Part shown: positions 1 to 8,345 of the stretch, piece by piece
Position numbering within the stretch: the first letter of the stretch is position 1
Layout of the letters: each line of letters begins with the position of its first letter
Assembly (NCBI RefSeq): GCF_041361465.1
Contig: NZ_JBGKAC010000001.1
Span: 1 to 64,000 of the forward strand
Origin: Halobaculum sp. MBLA0143
Lineage (GTDB): Archaea > Halobacteriota > Halobacteria > Halobacteriales > Haloferacaceae
DNA: 64,000 nucleotides
Reading direction: 5' to 3'
Notes under the pieces: model-generated
Databases searched by the model: none
Told to the model about the DNA's origin: nothing
The model's input: the letters and a program-made list of their open reading frames with translations, nothing else
Position numbers and translations under genes: made by a program

Positions 1-1242
1 ATGGAGATTCGGTTCCTCGGCGGCGCCCGCGAGGTCGGGCGGAGTGCGTTGTTGATCGACGACAGTCTCCTGCTCGACTACGGGTCGACGACGGACACGC
101 CGCCGCGGCTCCCCGTCGGCGGCGCCCGCGGGCTCGACCCGGACGCGGTCGTCGTCTCGCACGGCCACCTCGACCACGTCGGCGCCGTACCGGCATTGTT
201 GACCGGCCGGGACCGGCCGCCGATCCACTGGACGCCGCCGACCCGGGACCTGACGCGACGACTCGCCCGCGACACGCTGAAGCTCCACGGCCAGAGCCCG
301 CAGTGTCCGTTCGACACGGAGGCGGTCAAGCGGCTCGGCGAGGTGTCGGTGACACACGGCTACCGGGAGTCGTTCGAGGCGGCCGGCTACGAGGTGACGC
401 TGTTCGACGCCGGCCACATTCCCGGCTCGGCGCACGTCCTCGTCGACGACGGCGACACCCGACTGCTGTACACCGGCGACTTCCACACGGACGATCAACG
501 GATCGTCGCCGGGACGACCGCCCGCCCGGACGCCGACGTGGTCGTGACGGAGAGCACCTACGCCGGCGTCAGTCACGACCCCCGGGCGTCCGTCGAACGG
601 GCGTTCACCGAGGCGGTGCGCGAGACGCTCCAACGCGGCGGGACGACCGTCGTCCCGGCGTTCGCCATCGGTCGGACACAGGAGATGTTGTTGCTCTGTG
701 CGGACGCCGACCTCCCGTGTTACGTCGACGGCATGGGGACGGAGGTGACGCGCACGTTCCGGCAGTACCCCGACTACGTCCGGGACTCGGACGCGTTGGA
801 CCGGGCGGCCGGCCACGCCCGCGAGGTGACCGGGCGCGACGGCCAGCGTCGCCGGATCGCCGACCAACCGACGACGATCGTCACCACCAGCGGGATGCTG
901 TCTGGTGGCCCGGCGATGACGTACGTCCCGGCGATTCGGGGGACGCCGACGAACTTCGTCGCGCTCACGGGCTACCAGGTGGAGGGTACCCCCGGTCGGC
1001 GGCTGCTGGAGACCGGCAGTGCCGAACTCGACGGCCGACCGATGCGGGTGTCCGCCCGGGTCCGACAGTTCGACTTCTCCGCGCACGCCGACCACGACGG
1101 GCTCCGGTCGTTCCTGGCCGACTACCCCGACAGCGAACTGCTCGTGATCCACGGCGACGACTGCCAGGAGTTCGCGGCGGAACTGCGCGACGACGGCTAC
1201 ACGGCCAGCGCACCGGCGGTCGGCGACACCGTCTCCGTGTAG
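1..1242 (+). CDS. Beta-CASP metallo-beta-lactamase RNase (RNase J/CPSF-like)
   Basis: Predicted zinc-dependent ribonuclease of the beta-CASP family, which trims or cuts RNA in the cytoplasm. The 413-residue protein begins with a metallo-beta-lactamase fold. It has the HxHxDH metal motif at residues 54-59 (HGHLDH), a second histidine region GHIPGSAH, and a TGDFH stretch near residue 160. The middle part GTTVVPAFAIGRTQE and a late SAHAD motif fit the beta-CASP cap and its terminal histidines. The N-terminus starts directly with the first strand of the fold, so the ATG at base 1 is a good start, although upstream sequence is not visible. It has no N-terminal KH domains, so it is closer to the short archaeal forms than to archaeal CPSF1. 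The exact substrate is unknown. Confidence 0.88.
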   Translation: MEIRFLGGAREVGRSALLIDDSLLLDYGSTTDTPPRLPVGGARGLDPDAVVVSHGHLDHVGAVPALLTGRDRPPIHWTPPTRDLTRRLARDTLKLHGQSPQCPFDTEAVKRLGEVSVTHGYRESFEAAGYEVTLFDAGHIPGSAHVLVDDGDTRLLYTGDFHTDDQRIVAGTTARPDADVVVTESTYAGVSHDPRASVERAFTEAVRETLQRGGTTVVPAFAIGRTQEMLLLCADADLPCYVDGMGTEVTRTFRQYPDYVRDSDALDRAAGHAREVTGRDGQRRRIADQPTTIVTTSGMLSGGPAMTYVPAIRGTPTNFVALTGYQVEGTPGRRLLETGSAELDGRPMRVSARVRQFDFSAHADHDGLRSFLADYPDSELLVIHGDDCQEFAAELRDDGYTASAPAVGDTVSV

Positions 1243-1320
1243 CTACGTCGTCAGGGCGGTCACGACGTCGTCGTCACAGTCGTCGAGCCACCTCTTAGAA
1301 CGTCGCTGCCGACTGAACGT

Positions 1321-1410
1321 CTTCAGTCTAGTCGCGTTCAGACTGATCGTGTTCAGACTGAAGACGTTCAGTTTGTTCGCCTCCAGTCGACACGCGATCA
1401 GACTGGTCGC
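1321..1410. repeat. 15-bp tandem repeat between convergent genes
   Basis: Six consecutive 15-bp units fit the consensus GTTCAGACTGRTCGC, with drift between units. The best pair starts at 1336 and 1351 (both begin GTTCAGACTGA); the units at 1321, 1366, 1381 and 1396 are more degenerate. The array fills the gap between the 3' ends of the nuclease gene and the opposing racemase gene. It may affect termination or simply be a slipped-strand repeat. Confidence 0.7.
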
Positions 1411-1427
1411 GTTCCGTCACGGTGTCG

Positions 1428-2156
1428 TCACTCGGGCAACGGTCGCTCCCCGAGACACAGTTCGACGGCGCGCTCGACGTGGTGTGCGGTGGTGTCGAAC
1501 ACCGGGGGCGACACGTCGTCGGGACCGATCAGCATCTCGATCTCCGTACAGCTGAGGACGACGGCCTGGGCTCCCTCCGCCCGGAGGTCGGCGACGACCT
1601 CGCGGTACAGCTCTCGGGAGTCGTCCCGAACCTCGCCGTGGACGAGTTCGTCGAAGATCACGCGGTCGACGGCTGCGCGGTCGTCGGCGCCCGGGACGAC
1701 GGTGTCGAGCCCGTGGTCGGCGAAGCGGTCGCGGTAGAAGTCCGCTTCCATCGTCGTCTCCGTGCCGAGGACGCCGACGGTCTCGACGCCACGCTCCCGG
1801 ATCGCCTCGGCCGTCGGGTCGACGATGTGGACGAACGGGACGGGCGCGGCGGCGACCCGGTCGGCGACCCGGTGCATCGTATTAGTCGCCAGGAACAACG
1901 CGTCCGCGCCGGCGTCGGCGATCGCCGTCGCCCGCTCGGCGAGGTACTCGCCCGCCTCGTCCCAGCGGTCGTCGTCGATCGCCGGGGCGACGGTGCCGAA
2001 GTCGACGCTGTAGACGACGAGCGGCGCGCTCGTGTGGCCGCCGCGTGCCTCGTTCACCCCCGCGACGATCCGTTCGTAGTAGTGGGTCGTCGAGGCGGGG
2101 CTCATGCCGCCGAGCACGCCGATCGTCCGGAGATCGGTCTGTGGGGCGTCGGTCAC
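1428..2156 (-). CDS. Aspartate/glutamate racemase family protein
   Basis: Predicted cofactor-independent amino-acid racemase of 242 residues, normal for the family. It has the N-terminal GVLGGMSPAST motif, which binds the substrate carboxylate. The two catalytic positions are TNTMH (Thr91) and SCTE (Cys203). Aspartate racemases usually have cysteine at both positions; Thr plus Cys is the pattern of E. coli YgeA-type enzymes, which favour one direction of racemisation. The start is the GTG at 2156, directly before the conserved TIGVLGGM region; the open frame continues upstream but is not racemase-like there. It is transcribed toward the nuclease gene, with the 15-bp repeat array between. Substrate preference cannot be read from sequence. 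Confidence 0.87.
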   Translation of the reverse strand: MTDAPQTDLRTIGVLGGMSPASTTHYYERIVAGVNEARGGHTSAPLVVYSVDFGTVAPAIDDDRWDEAGEYLAERATAIADAGADALFLATNTMHRVADRVAAAPVPFVHIVDPTAEAIRERGVETVGVLGTETTMEADFYRDRFADHGLDTVVPGADDRAAVDRVIFDELVHGEVRDDSRELYREVVADLRAEGAQAVVLSCTEIEMLIGPDDVSPPVFDTTAHHVERAVELCLGERPLPE

Positions 2157-2253
2157 GCTCGCCGACTCGGCGCCCGGGCACCTGAGTCTGCCGACGGCGT
2201 CGGGGCGGTTCGCAAGATACAAGACGACGCCCCCGCTTCGTGCGAGTGTAGGC

Positions 2254-2326
2254 AGTCCCGTGGGGTAGTGGCCAATCCTGTTGCCTTCTGGGGGCAACGA
2301 CGAAGGTTCGAATCCTTCCGGGACTA
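2254..2326 (+). tRNA. tRNA-Gln (anticodon CTG)
   Basis: A 73-nt cloverleaf: acceptor stem AGTCCCG/CGGGACT, anticodon stem TTGCC/GGCAA around loop TTCTGGG (anticodon CTG), and T-arm with GGTTCGAATCC. The discriminator base is A at 2326. No intron is seen. It lies between the racemase start and the FtsZ-like gene. Confidence 0.93.
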
Positions 2327-2340
2327 CTCTCGGGGAACTG

Positions 2341-2346
2341 TTATAC
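2341..2346 (+). promoter_or_regulatory. Box A promoter of the FtsZ-like gene
   Basis: TTATAC centred about 27 bases before the ATG at 2371, the spacing expected for a leaderless haloarchaeal transcript. Confidence 0.5.
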
Positions 2347-2370
2347 CGACTCGGAGTGTCGACTCTGGCA

Positions 2371-3519
2371 ATGAGAGTCGGGCTCGTTGGCGTCGGCCGC
2401 GCCGGCGGCGCGGTCGTCGACGCGCTCGCGGCGACGGCCGAGCGGAGTCGCGTCGCGCCGGTCGACGCCGCGGTGGCAATCGACACGGACGAACAACACC
2501 TGGCAGCGCTGTCGGCGGTGCCGGAGGGGAACCGGGCCCTGGTCGGCCAGGTCGAGACGGCCGGTCGCGGGACGAACGGCGACCAGGAACGGGCCGTCGA
2601 GGTCGCCGGCGGTGCGACGGCGGAACTCCGCGCCGCGTTGGACGCGGTTCCGGCGTCGACGGACGCGGTGTTCCTGGTCGTCGGGCTCGCCGGCGGGACC
2701 GGCGGCGGGATCGGTCCGTGTGTCGCGGAACTGCTGTCGGAGACGCTCACACAGCCGTTGTACGGCGTCGGAGTGTTGCCGAGCGACGCCGAAGACGAGG
2801 CGGGTGAACACGCTGCCCGTGCGATGCGGGCGCTCCGGGCGCTGCGTGAGCCGGCGACGGACGTGTTGCTCGCGGATCTCGACCGGTGGCGGCGGACGGA
2901 CGCCGACGTCGAGACGGCGTACGGTCCGGCCGACGGCGACCTCGCGGCCGCGCTGTGGTCGCTCGTCGCGGCCAGCGAGACGAGTGGGTCGGCGCCGACG
3001 CCGGAACGGACGCTGGACGCGAGCGAGGTGGTCAACACCCTCCAGGGTGGTGGAGTGGCGACGCTGGCGCGGGCGGAGAACGATCTCCCGACGGACGAGA
3101 GCGGGGGCGGCGGACTCGTGGACACGGTCAAGAACGTGTTCGGCGACGCCACCCCGGAGGTGGACGACGTGACGGCCGAACGGCTGGTCACGACGACCAC
3201 GCGGGAGGCGCTCCACGCCGAGGCGTTCGTCGACGACGGCGTCGCCGGCGCGGCGCGCGCAGCCGTCGTCGTCGACGCTCCCGCTCACTACATCCTCCGA
3301 GAGGGAATCGAGCGCGCCACCGGGATCGTCGAAGACGAGACCGGCTCCGTCGCCGTCCGGGCCGGCGACCGCCCCCGCCCGAACAGCGACGTGCTCGGCG
3401 TCACCGTCTTACTGTCGGGCGTCACCGGGCTCCCACGACTGGACGAACTCGAAGCCCGCACCCGCGAGTACCTCGACGGCACCCCGGACGACCACGGCTC
3501 TGACCTCTCGGTCGACTGA
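2371..3519 (+). CDS. Atypical FtsZ/tubulin superfamily protein
   Basis: A 382-residue protein with the N-terminal GVGRAGG nucleotide-binding turn (residues 7-13), an AIDTD strand end (36-40) and a tubulin/FtsZ signature loop LAGGTGGGIG (106-115). Family members bind GTP and usually polymerise. The catalytic T7 loop of FtsZ (NxDxxD) is not recognisable; the equivalent region reads DASEVVNTLQGGG. Hydrolysis may therefore be impaired or work differently. It is clearly distinct from the canonical FtsZ1 at 44190 and may belong to the haloarchaeal non-canonical FtsZ or CetZ-like groups. The ATG at 2371 is chosen because a TTATAC box lies 25-30 bases upstream; an open frame upstream runs through the tRNA and is not coding. 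Confidence 0.8.
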   Translation: MRVGLVGVGRAGGAVVDALAATAERSRVAPVDAAVAIDTDEQHLAALSAVPEGNRALVGQVETAGRGTNGDQERAVEVAGGATAELRAALDAVPASTDAVFLVVGLAGGTGGGIGPCVAELLSETLTQPLYGVGVLPSDAEDEAGEHAARAMRALRALREPATDVLLADLDRWRRTDADVETAYGPADGDLAAALWSLVAASETSGSAPTPERTLDASEVVNTLQGGGVATLARAENDLPTDESGGGGLVDTVKNVFGDATPEVDDVTAERLVTTTTREALHAEAFVDDGVAGAARAAVVVDAPAHYILREGIERATGIVEDETGSVAVRAGDRPRPNSDVLGVTVLLSGVTGLPRLDELEARTREYLDGTPDDHGSDLSVD

Positions 3520-3675
3520 TCGATCCGGCGTCACGACCCCGGAGTGAAAGTGGTCGTGTGACACGCGCTCGCGCTCGGCACCACCAGAACCGCAAGACTG
3601 CACCGGGGGACGCACACCGTAGCCGTCGTGTCCAGTGGAAACCCGGGGGTCGCGTGACGGCGTCTCACTCCCGTG

Positions 3676-4248
3676 TCACTTCTCCACGTCGAGCAGGGCG
3701 ACCCGTTCGTGGACCACCGCCGCGAGCGTTCCGTCCGTCGCGGCGAGTTCGCGGTCGGAGACGTCGAAGAACGACCGGAGTCGGTCGCTGTCCGGCGTCA
3801 CCTCGCCGGGGGTGAACGACGACCGCTCGCGGAGTCGACGGACGGCCTCGTGCTCGCGTTCGGCGGTGCCGTCGTCTTCGTCGGCGGTGCCGTCGTCTCG
3901 GTCGGTCGAACCGTCGGCGTCTTCGTCGGTGCCGCGGGCGGCGACGAGGTAGACGACCGGTGTCTCGCCCTCGGAGAGCCCCATCTCCAGCGCGCGGTCG
4001 ATCTGTCGGCGGCCGGCGGCGTACAGCAACACCTCGACCCCACGGTCGCGGGCGACGTTCTCCCCGCGGTCGAACGCGCGGTCCGCGAGCGTCAGTGCGC
4101 GCCGGAGGTGTGTCTCGTCGGCGACGTAGCGGGCGTCGAACCCCTGGACGGTGCAGTCCGTCGTGTCCGCGACCCTGTCGACGGCCGCGAGCGTGTCGTC
4201 CAAATCCTCGATCCGTTCGGTTCCGGTCAGTCGCTCCACGTCGATCAC
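3676..4248 (-). CDS. cgi121: KEOPS complex subunit Cgi121
   Basis: A 190-residue Cgi121/TPRKB-like protein. In KEOPS it binds tRNA and presents it for the t6A modification at position 37. Recognisable parts are [13 protein letters not shown] near the N-terminus, [24 protein letters not shown] in the centre (described, residues about 65-90), and a C-terminal [21 protein letters not shown] region. An acidic low-complexity insertion of about 25 residues ([19 protein letters not shown]) lengthens it relative to typical archaeal homologues. The start GTG overlaps the hel308 stop by four bases (GTGA), indicating translational coupling, an arrangement that places tRNA modification and helicase genes in one operon. 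Confidence 0.88.
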   Translation of the reverse strand: MIDVERLTGTERIEDLDDTLAAVDRVADTTDCTVQGFDARYVADETHLRRALTLADRAFDRGENVARDRGVEVLLYAAGRRQIDRALEMGLSEGETPVVYLVAARGTDEDADGSTDRDDGTADEDDGTAEREHEAVRRLRERSSFTPGEVTPDSDRLRSFFDVSDRELAATDGTLAAVVHERVALLDVEK

Positions 4249-6566
4249 CCGAAGTCCCCGAACGTCGCCTGCGATCCGTCCTCGGACGCCTCCGGCTCGT
4301 CGCCGAACACCTCCGTGTCCGGCGCGCCGTCGTCCCCGGCCGTCTCGAACGTCGTCGGCTCCCCGCCGCCCGACTCTTCGGACACACCCTCCATCGACGG
4401 GTCGCGTCGACCGGCGTTCTCCAGGATCGACTCCGCCGTCCGTCGTCTGCCGTCCAGCGCCGCGAGCACGGCGGACTTGTCCGCCTCCCGGAGCTCCGCT
4501 CGGGTCTCCAGGCCCGCCTCGTACAGCTTCCTGGCGCGGACGCGACCGACGCCACGGATCCCAGTCAGCTCCAACAGTTCCTCTCGGACGCCGTCGGCCA
4601 CCCGGCGTTTCGCCTCCCGGACGGACAGCGACACGCCCAGGTCCAACTCCGTCGCCAACTCCTCTGCGGCACCCAGCAGCCACTCTGCGGTGTCCACCTT
4701 CCCGCGGATGTCCCCCGGGCCGACGCCGTACCGCTCCGTGATCCGATCTTCGTCCAGTTCCGACGCCCAGTCTTCCAACAGCTTCGCCGTCTTCAGCGCC
4801 GACAGCCAGTCCTCGAAGGCCACGTCCTCGAACTCCGAGGGTGTCGAGCCCAGTAGCTCCGCCTCTCGCTCGTAGCAGATCTCCGAGAACGTCTCCCGGT
4901 CGCCGGACTTCAGGTACAGTTCGTACATGTCCGGGGTCCGGGAGACGAGGTGGTACAGCCCCAGCGCCGCCGGCTCCTCGTCGTCGTCCAGCCGACGGAG
5001 CCCGTCGATCATCTCCGCGGCCGACATCGGATCGAGGTAGAGCCGCGACACGGTGTGGCCGATCCCGGTCGCGGTCAGGGTGCCGTCGGACTCCTCCAAG
5101 AAGTCGTTGGCGAGGAGGTAGTCCACGACCGTGTCCGTCACCGCGCCGAGTCGGTCGTCGTCGTCCGTCTGGCTGGCGTACAGCGTCCGGTCCAAGAACT
5201 CCACGAGTCCCGCACGAGAGCCGGCGAAGCCGGACGCGACCGTCGACAGGACGTGTGTCCGGAGCGCCGGCTCCGCGGCCAGCTTCGACTCCACCGGCTC
5301 CGGATCCGCCCAGAGGTAGCGCTCGAACAGCTCGTCCATCGTGTCGCGGTCCTTCGCCAGCAGGACGGCCTCGCCGTACGGGTCCAGCCCCGGCCGACCG
5401 GCACGCCCCATCATCTGGTGGACCTCCAGCGTGTCCAACGGCTGCATCCCGCCGAACTCGCCGTCGTAGCGCCGCCAGTCCCGGACGATCACGCGGCGTG
5501 CGGGGGTGTTGACCCCGGCCGCGAGCGTCGGCGTCGCACAGATACACTTGACGAGTCGGTCGCGGAACGCCTCCTCCACGAGCGAGCGGTGGTCGCTCGC
5601 CAACCCGGCGTGGTGGAAGGCAGCGCCGTTCGCAACACAGTCCGCGAGGTCGTCGGAGGTGTCCGTGTCGGACACGTCCCGGATCTCGGCGGCGAGCTCT
5701 CTGAGGTCGTTGCGCTCGCCGGTCGTGAGCCGGCGGGCCGTCACCTCCGACAGCCGGCTCGCGGCCGTCTCCGCGTTTCGCCGGGAGTTGACGAACACCA
5801 GCGAGGATCCGCGATTGTCCGCCTCGTCCGTCTCGTCCAAGGCGTCGCCGACGAGCGCCGCCGTCGGCTTCTCACCGCTCCCGACCGGCACCTCCCGTTG
5901 GTCCCCGTCGGCGAAGTTGACGGCGTTGCCGTAGTGGACGCCCGTCCGGAGGTCGATCGGCCGCCAGTCCGACTCCACGAGCTCGGCGTCCAGCCACTCG
6001 GCCACCTCGCCGGCGTTGCCGACGGTCGCCGACAGCGCCACCACCTGGAGCCCGGGGTTGATCTTCCGGAGCTTCGCCAGCGTCACCTCCAGGGTCGGCC
6101 CCCTGCCGGGGTCGTCCACGAGGTGGACCTCGTCGGAGACGACACACGTCAGGTCGTCCAGCCACGGCGCGCCGTTCCGGATCAGCGAGTCCACCTTCTC
6201 CGAGGTGGCGACGATCACGTCACGCGAGCCCAGCCACTCCTCGTCGGAGTCGAAGTTGCCCGTCGACACCCCGACCTGCACGTCCAGGTCGTTCCAGCGC
6301 TCGAACTCCGCCTTCTTCTCCGCGGCCAGCGCCCGCAGCGGGACGACGTACAGCGCCGTCCCGCCGCGCCGGATCGCCGACAACATGGCGAGTTCGGCGA
6401 TCAGCGTCTTCCCCGAGGCCGTCGGCACCGCGGCGACGACCGACTTCCCGTCTGCCACGCCCGCCTCGACGGCGGCAGCCTGCGGCGGGTAGAACTCCGT
6501 GACCCCCGCCGTCTCCAGCTTCTCGGCTGCCCCCTCCGGGAGCGTCGTTACGTCGGCTGGCTCCAT
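4245..6566 (-). CDS. hel308: ATP-dependent DNA helicase Hel308
   Basis: A 773-residue superfamily 2 helicase of the Hel308/Hjm family, which unwinds lagging strands at stalled replication forks and helps restart or recombination. The Q-motif region FYPPQ is at residues 25-29, Walker A PTASGKT at 48-54, the DEVH box at 145-148, and SAT and QMMGRAGR motifs follow. The C-terminal helix-hairpin-helix region ([19 protein letters not shown]) acts as the ratchet/brake domain. The last 70 residues are acidic and end in ATFGDFG, resembling a PCNA- or RPA-interaction tail. The ATG at 6566 begins the conserved N-terminus. It is the first gene of a pair with cgi121. Confidence 0.96.
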   Translation of the reverse strand: MEPADVTTLPEGAAEKLETAGVTEFYPPQAAAVEAGVADGKSVVAAVPTASGKTLIAELAMLSAIRRGGTALYVVPLRALAAEKKAEFERWNDLDVQVGVSTGNFDSDEEWLGSRDVIVATSEKVDSLIRNGAPWLDDLTCVVSDEVHLVDDPGRGPTLEVTLAKLRKINPGLQVVALSATVGNAGEVAEWLDAELVESDWRPIDLRTGVHYGNAVNFADGDQREVPVGSGEKPTAALVGDALDETDEADNRGSSLVFVNSRRNAETAASRLSEVTARRLTTGERNDLRELAAEIRDVSDTDTSDDLADCVANGAAFHHAGLASDHRSLVEEAFRDRLVKCICATPTLAAGVNTPARRVIVRDWRRYDGEFGGMQPLDTLEVHQMMGRAGRPGLDPYGEAVLLAKDRDTMDELFERYLWADPEPVESKLAAEPALRTHVLSTVASGFAGSRAGLVEFLDRTLYASQTDDDDRLGAVTDTVVDYLLANDFLEESDGTLTATGIGHTVSRLYLDPMSAAEMIDGLRRLDDDEEPAALGLYHLVSRTPDMYELYLKSGDRETFSEICYEREAELLGSTPSEFEDVAFEDWLSALKTAKLLEDWASELDEDRITERYGVGPGDIRGKVDTAEWLLGAAEELATELDLGVSLSVREAKRRVADGVREELLELTGIRGVGRVRARKLYEAGLETRAELREADKSAVLAALDGRRRTAESILENAGRRDPSMEGVSEESGGGEPTTFETAGDDGAPDTEVFGDEPEASEDGSQATFGDFG

Positions 6567-6652
6567 CTACGTAGCGTTGGGCGGGTTCGTGGTTCAAATT
6601 GTCGGAGCGGATCGTGCCCTGGCGGGCGTCGTCGAACGGTGTGAAGTGACTT

Positions 6653-6769
6653 ATGTACGGGTGGACACAGCGGGCGAGTGTGAGACTTCTCGTCGACAGG
6701 AACGCGTTCGTTCGGCACGCAGCAGACGAGACGCCGTCCGAACAGGTGCTCGAGTGGAACGACAGATGA
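6653..6769 (+). CDS. Possible 38-residue small protein upstream of ASCH gene
   Basis: Short open frame from ATG 6653 (or GTG 6680) to TGA 6769 that overlaps the next start codon by four bases (ATGA). The sequence from GTG would read VRLLVDRNAFVRHAAD and continue to LEWNDR. A CTTATG element at 6650-6655 sits about 27 bases before the GTG, which would suit a leaderless start there. No family is recognised. Only the promoter spacing and the coupled stop-start support it; it could be chance. Confidence 0.35.
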   Translation: MYGWTQRASVRLLVDRNAFVRHAADETPSEQVLEWNDR

Positions 6770-7233
6770 TCGCTCTCCTCGCAATCGAGCCCGAGTTTGC
6801 AGACCAGATCCTATCGGGCGAGAAGCGGTACGAGTTCAGACGGACCACGTTCGCCGATCACGATACTGTCGACTTCGTCTGTCTGTACGCCTCCAGCCCC
6901 GAGCAGCGAATCGTCGGCGGATTCACGACCGACAGAGCCGTCGAGGAGCGTCCCGGGGAACTGTGGGAACGCTTCGGCGCAGCGTCGGGAATCGCCGACA
7001 GAGCGCGGTTCCTCGACTACTTCGACGGCGCCGACACGGGGTACGCGATGCGCGTGACAGAGAGCTTCGAGTTCCCCGAGCCGATCGACCCGAACAGCCT
7101 GTTCGACGACTTCCACCCGCCGGTCTCGTTCAGGTATCTGGACGCCAACGAGGTGAGGGCGCTCAGTAACGAGATCTCGTCTGCCAGAGGAAACGGCGAG
7201 GAGATTCCGCTCCCCCGGTTCGCAGACGACTGA
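6766..7233 (+). CDS. ASCH/PUA-like domain protein
   Basis: A 155-residue protein beginning MIALLAIEPEFADQILSGEKRYEFRR. This is the typical ASCH/PUA-like opening, in which a strand is followed by a helix carrying a GEKxxEFRR motif that contacts RNA or nucleotides. A later segment with VDFVCLYASSPEQRIVGGF forms the expected beta-barrel strands. Such proteins bind RNA, and a few are nucleases or deaminases; nothing here fixes the role. The start is the first ATG, directly overlapping the stop of a small upstream frame. The gene ends three bases from the opposing amidohydrolase stop. Confidence 0.75.
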   Translation: MIALLAIEPEFADQILSGEKRYEFRRTTFADHDTVDFVCLYASSPEQRIVGGFTTDRAVEERPGELWERFGAASGIADRARFLDYFDGADTGYAMRVTESFEFPEPIDPNSLFDDFHPPVSFRYLDANEVRALSNEISSARGNGEEIPLPRFADD

Positions 7234-7235
7234 CC

Positions 7236-8252
7236 TCACCCGACAACCCGCTTCACGTCCAGCCCACCGGCCCGCCGGACGACCGCCGAGACGGGTGAGT
7301 CCGTGCCGGCGAGGTTGTCGGAGTCGCCGTCCAAGACGAGCAACTGCGCCGGCCGGCCGGACTCGATCACGCCGGCGTCGGAGCCGATCGCGGCCGCGCC
7401 GTTGTGAGTCGCCATCCGCAACACCTCGCGGTCGGTCACGTCGAACCGGCGGGCGGTGTACGCCATCTCGCGGAACATCGACGGGTCGTTCACCATCACG
7501 TTGTCCGTGCCGAGCGCGACGGTCGTCGCGTCGACCAACTCCCGCAGCGACGGGGTGCCGACGCCCAACGCGAGGTTCGCCCGTGGACAGGCGACGATCG
7601 GTACGGACTGCTCGGACACGCGCTGGAGGTGCTCTCGTTCGGCGTGGACCATGTGGACGAGCAGGTCCGGCTCCAGATCCAGGGCGGGGTGGATGTCGGA
7701 GGCGTCCGGCTCGCCGGCGTGGATGGCGAACGGTCGGCCACGCTCCCGGACGGCCGCACGTCGCTCCCGGAAGTCCTCGTCCGTCGCGCCGCTGGCGCCG
7801 AAGCCGTCGGCCACGTCCAGCACCGCGGGGTCGTCACTCCCGAACACGAACGCCGACACTGCCTCCGTCGCGGCGGCCTCGTTCAGGATCTCTGCACCCG
7901 TCCGTCCGAACTCCCGGAAGTCGGCGAACGTCGCCGTCCCGGTCCGAGTCATCTGCCGACAGGTCCGGCGGATCGCCGCGACCTGTTCCTCCCGAGGGGT
8001 GTCGCGGAGCCGGCGGTGTTTCAGGCTGTCCGGGGGGACGACCGCCTCCTCCAACGACAGACCGACGGCGGCGTCTTTCGCCACCGAGTCGCCGACGTGG
8101 GTGTGGGCGTTGACGAACGCCGGCAGTATCAGGTCGGTCGAGTCGGTGGCCGTCTCCTCGACCGCGGTGATCTCTCCGTCCGCGACGACCACCCGTCCCG
8201 CCACCGGCTCGAACGACTCGCCGACGAGAATCGTCCCCTCTAGTGTCTCCAT
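7236..8252 (-). CDS. Amidohydrolase superfamily metal-dependent deaminase/hydrolase
   Basis: A 338-residue amidohydrolase, smaller than most cytosine or adenosine-type deaminases of about 400 residues. Metal ligands are visible as HTH at residues 50-52, the HAGE region in the middle, a later HMVHAERE segment, and GTDN with the catalytic Asp. The N- and C-terminal strands form the usual composite sandwich (EGTILVGESFEPV and GRPAQLLVLDGD). Close haloarchaeal relatives are usually annotated as chlorohydrolase or cytosine-deaminase-like; the substrate is not identifiable. The ATG at 8252 is divergent from the PolD small subunit gene, with about 90 bases between. Confidence 0.8.
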   Translation of the reverse strand: METLEGTILVGESFEPVAGRVVVADGEITAVEETATDSTDLILPAFVNAHTHVGDSVAKDAAVGLSLEEAVVPPDSLKHRRLRDTPREEQVAAIRRTCRQMTRTGTATFADFREFGRTGAEILNEAAATEAVSAFVFGSDDPAVLDVADGFGASGATDEDFRERRAAVRERGRPFAIHAGEPDASDIHPALDLEPDLLVHMVHAEREHLQRVSEQSVPIVACPRANLALGVGTPSLRELVDATTVALGTDNVMVNDPSMFREMAYTARRFDVTDREVLRMATHNGAAAIGSDAGVIESGRPAQLLVLDGDSDNLAGTDSPVSAVVRRAGGLDVKRVVG

Positions 8253-8345
8253 CGGGTCGTGACTCGTCGCCCGGGGCGGTAAGTGGTTTCGTCACCGGAC
8301 GCCGGTGACGGCACGCTTTTGAGCGCGACCGCCCTCGTGACTGGC

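Noticed and set aside
303-1298. 331-residue Arg-rich frame over the first nuclease gene
   Set aside because: Shadow frame in GC-rich DNA; extremely basic composition unlike halophilic proteins and fully overlaps a recognised gene.
2341-3288. 315-residue minus-strand frame over the FtsZ-like gene
   Set aside because: Basic, low-complexity shadow of the real plus-strand gene; no family resemblance.
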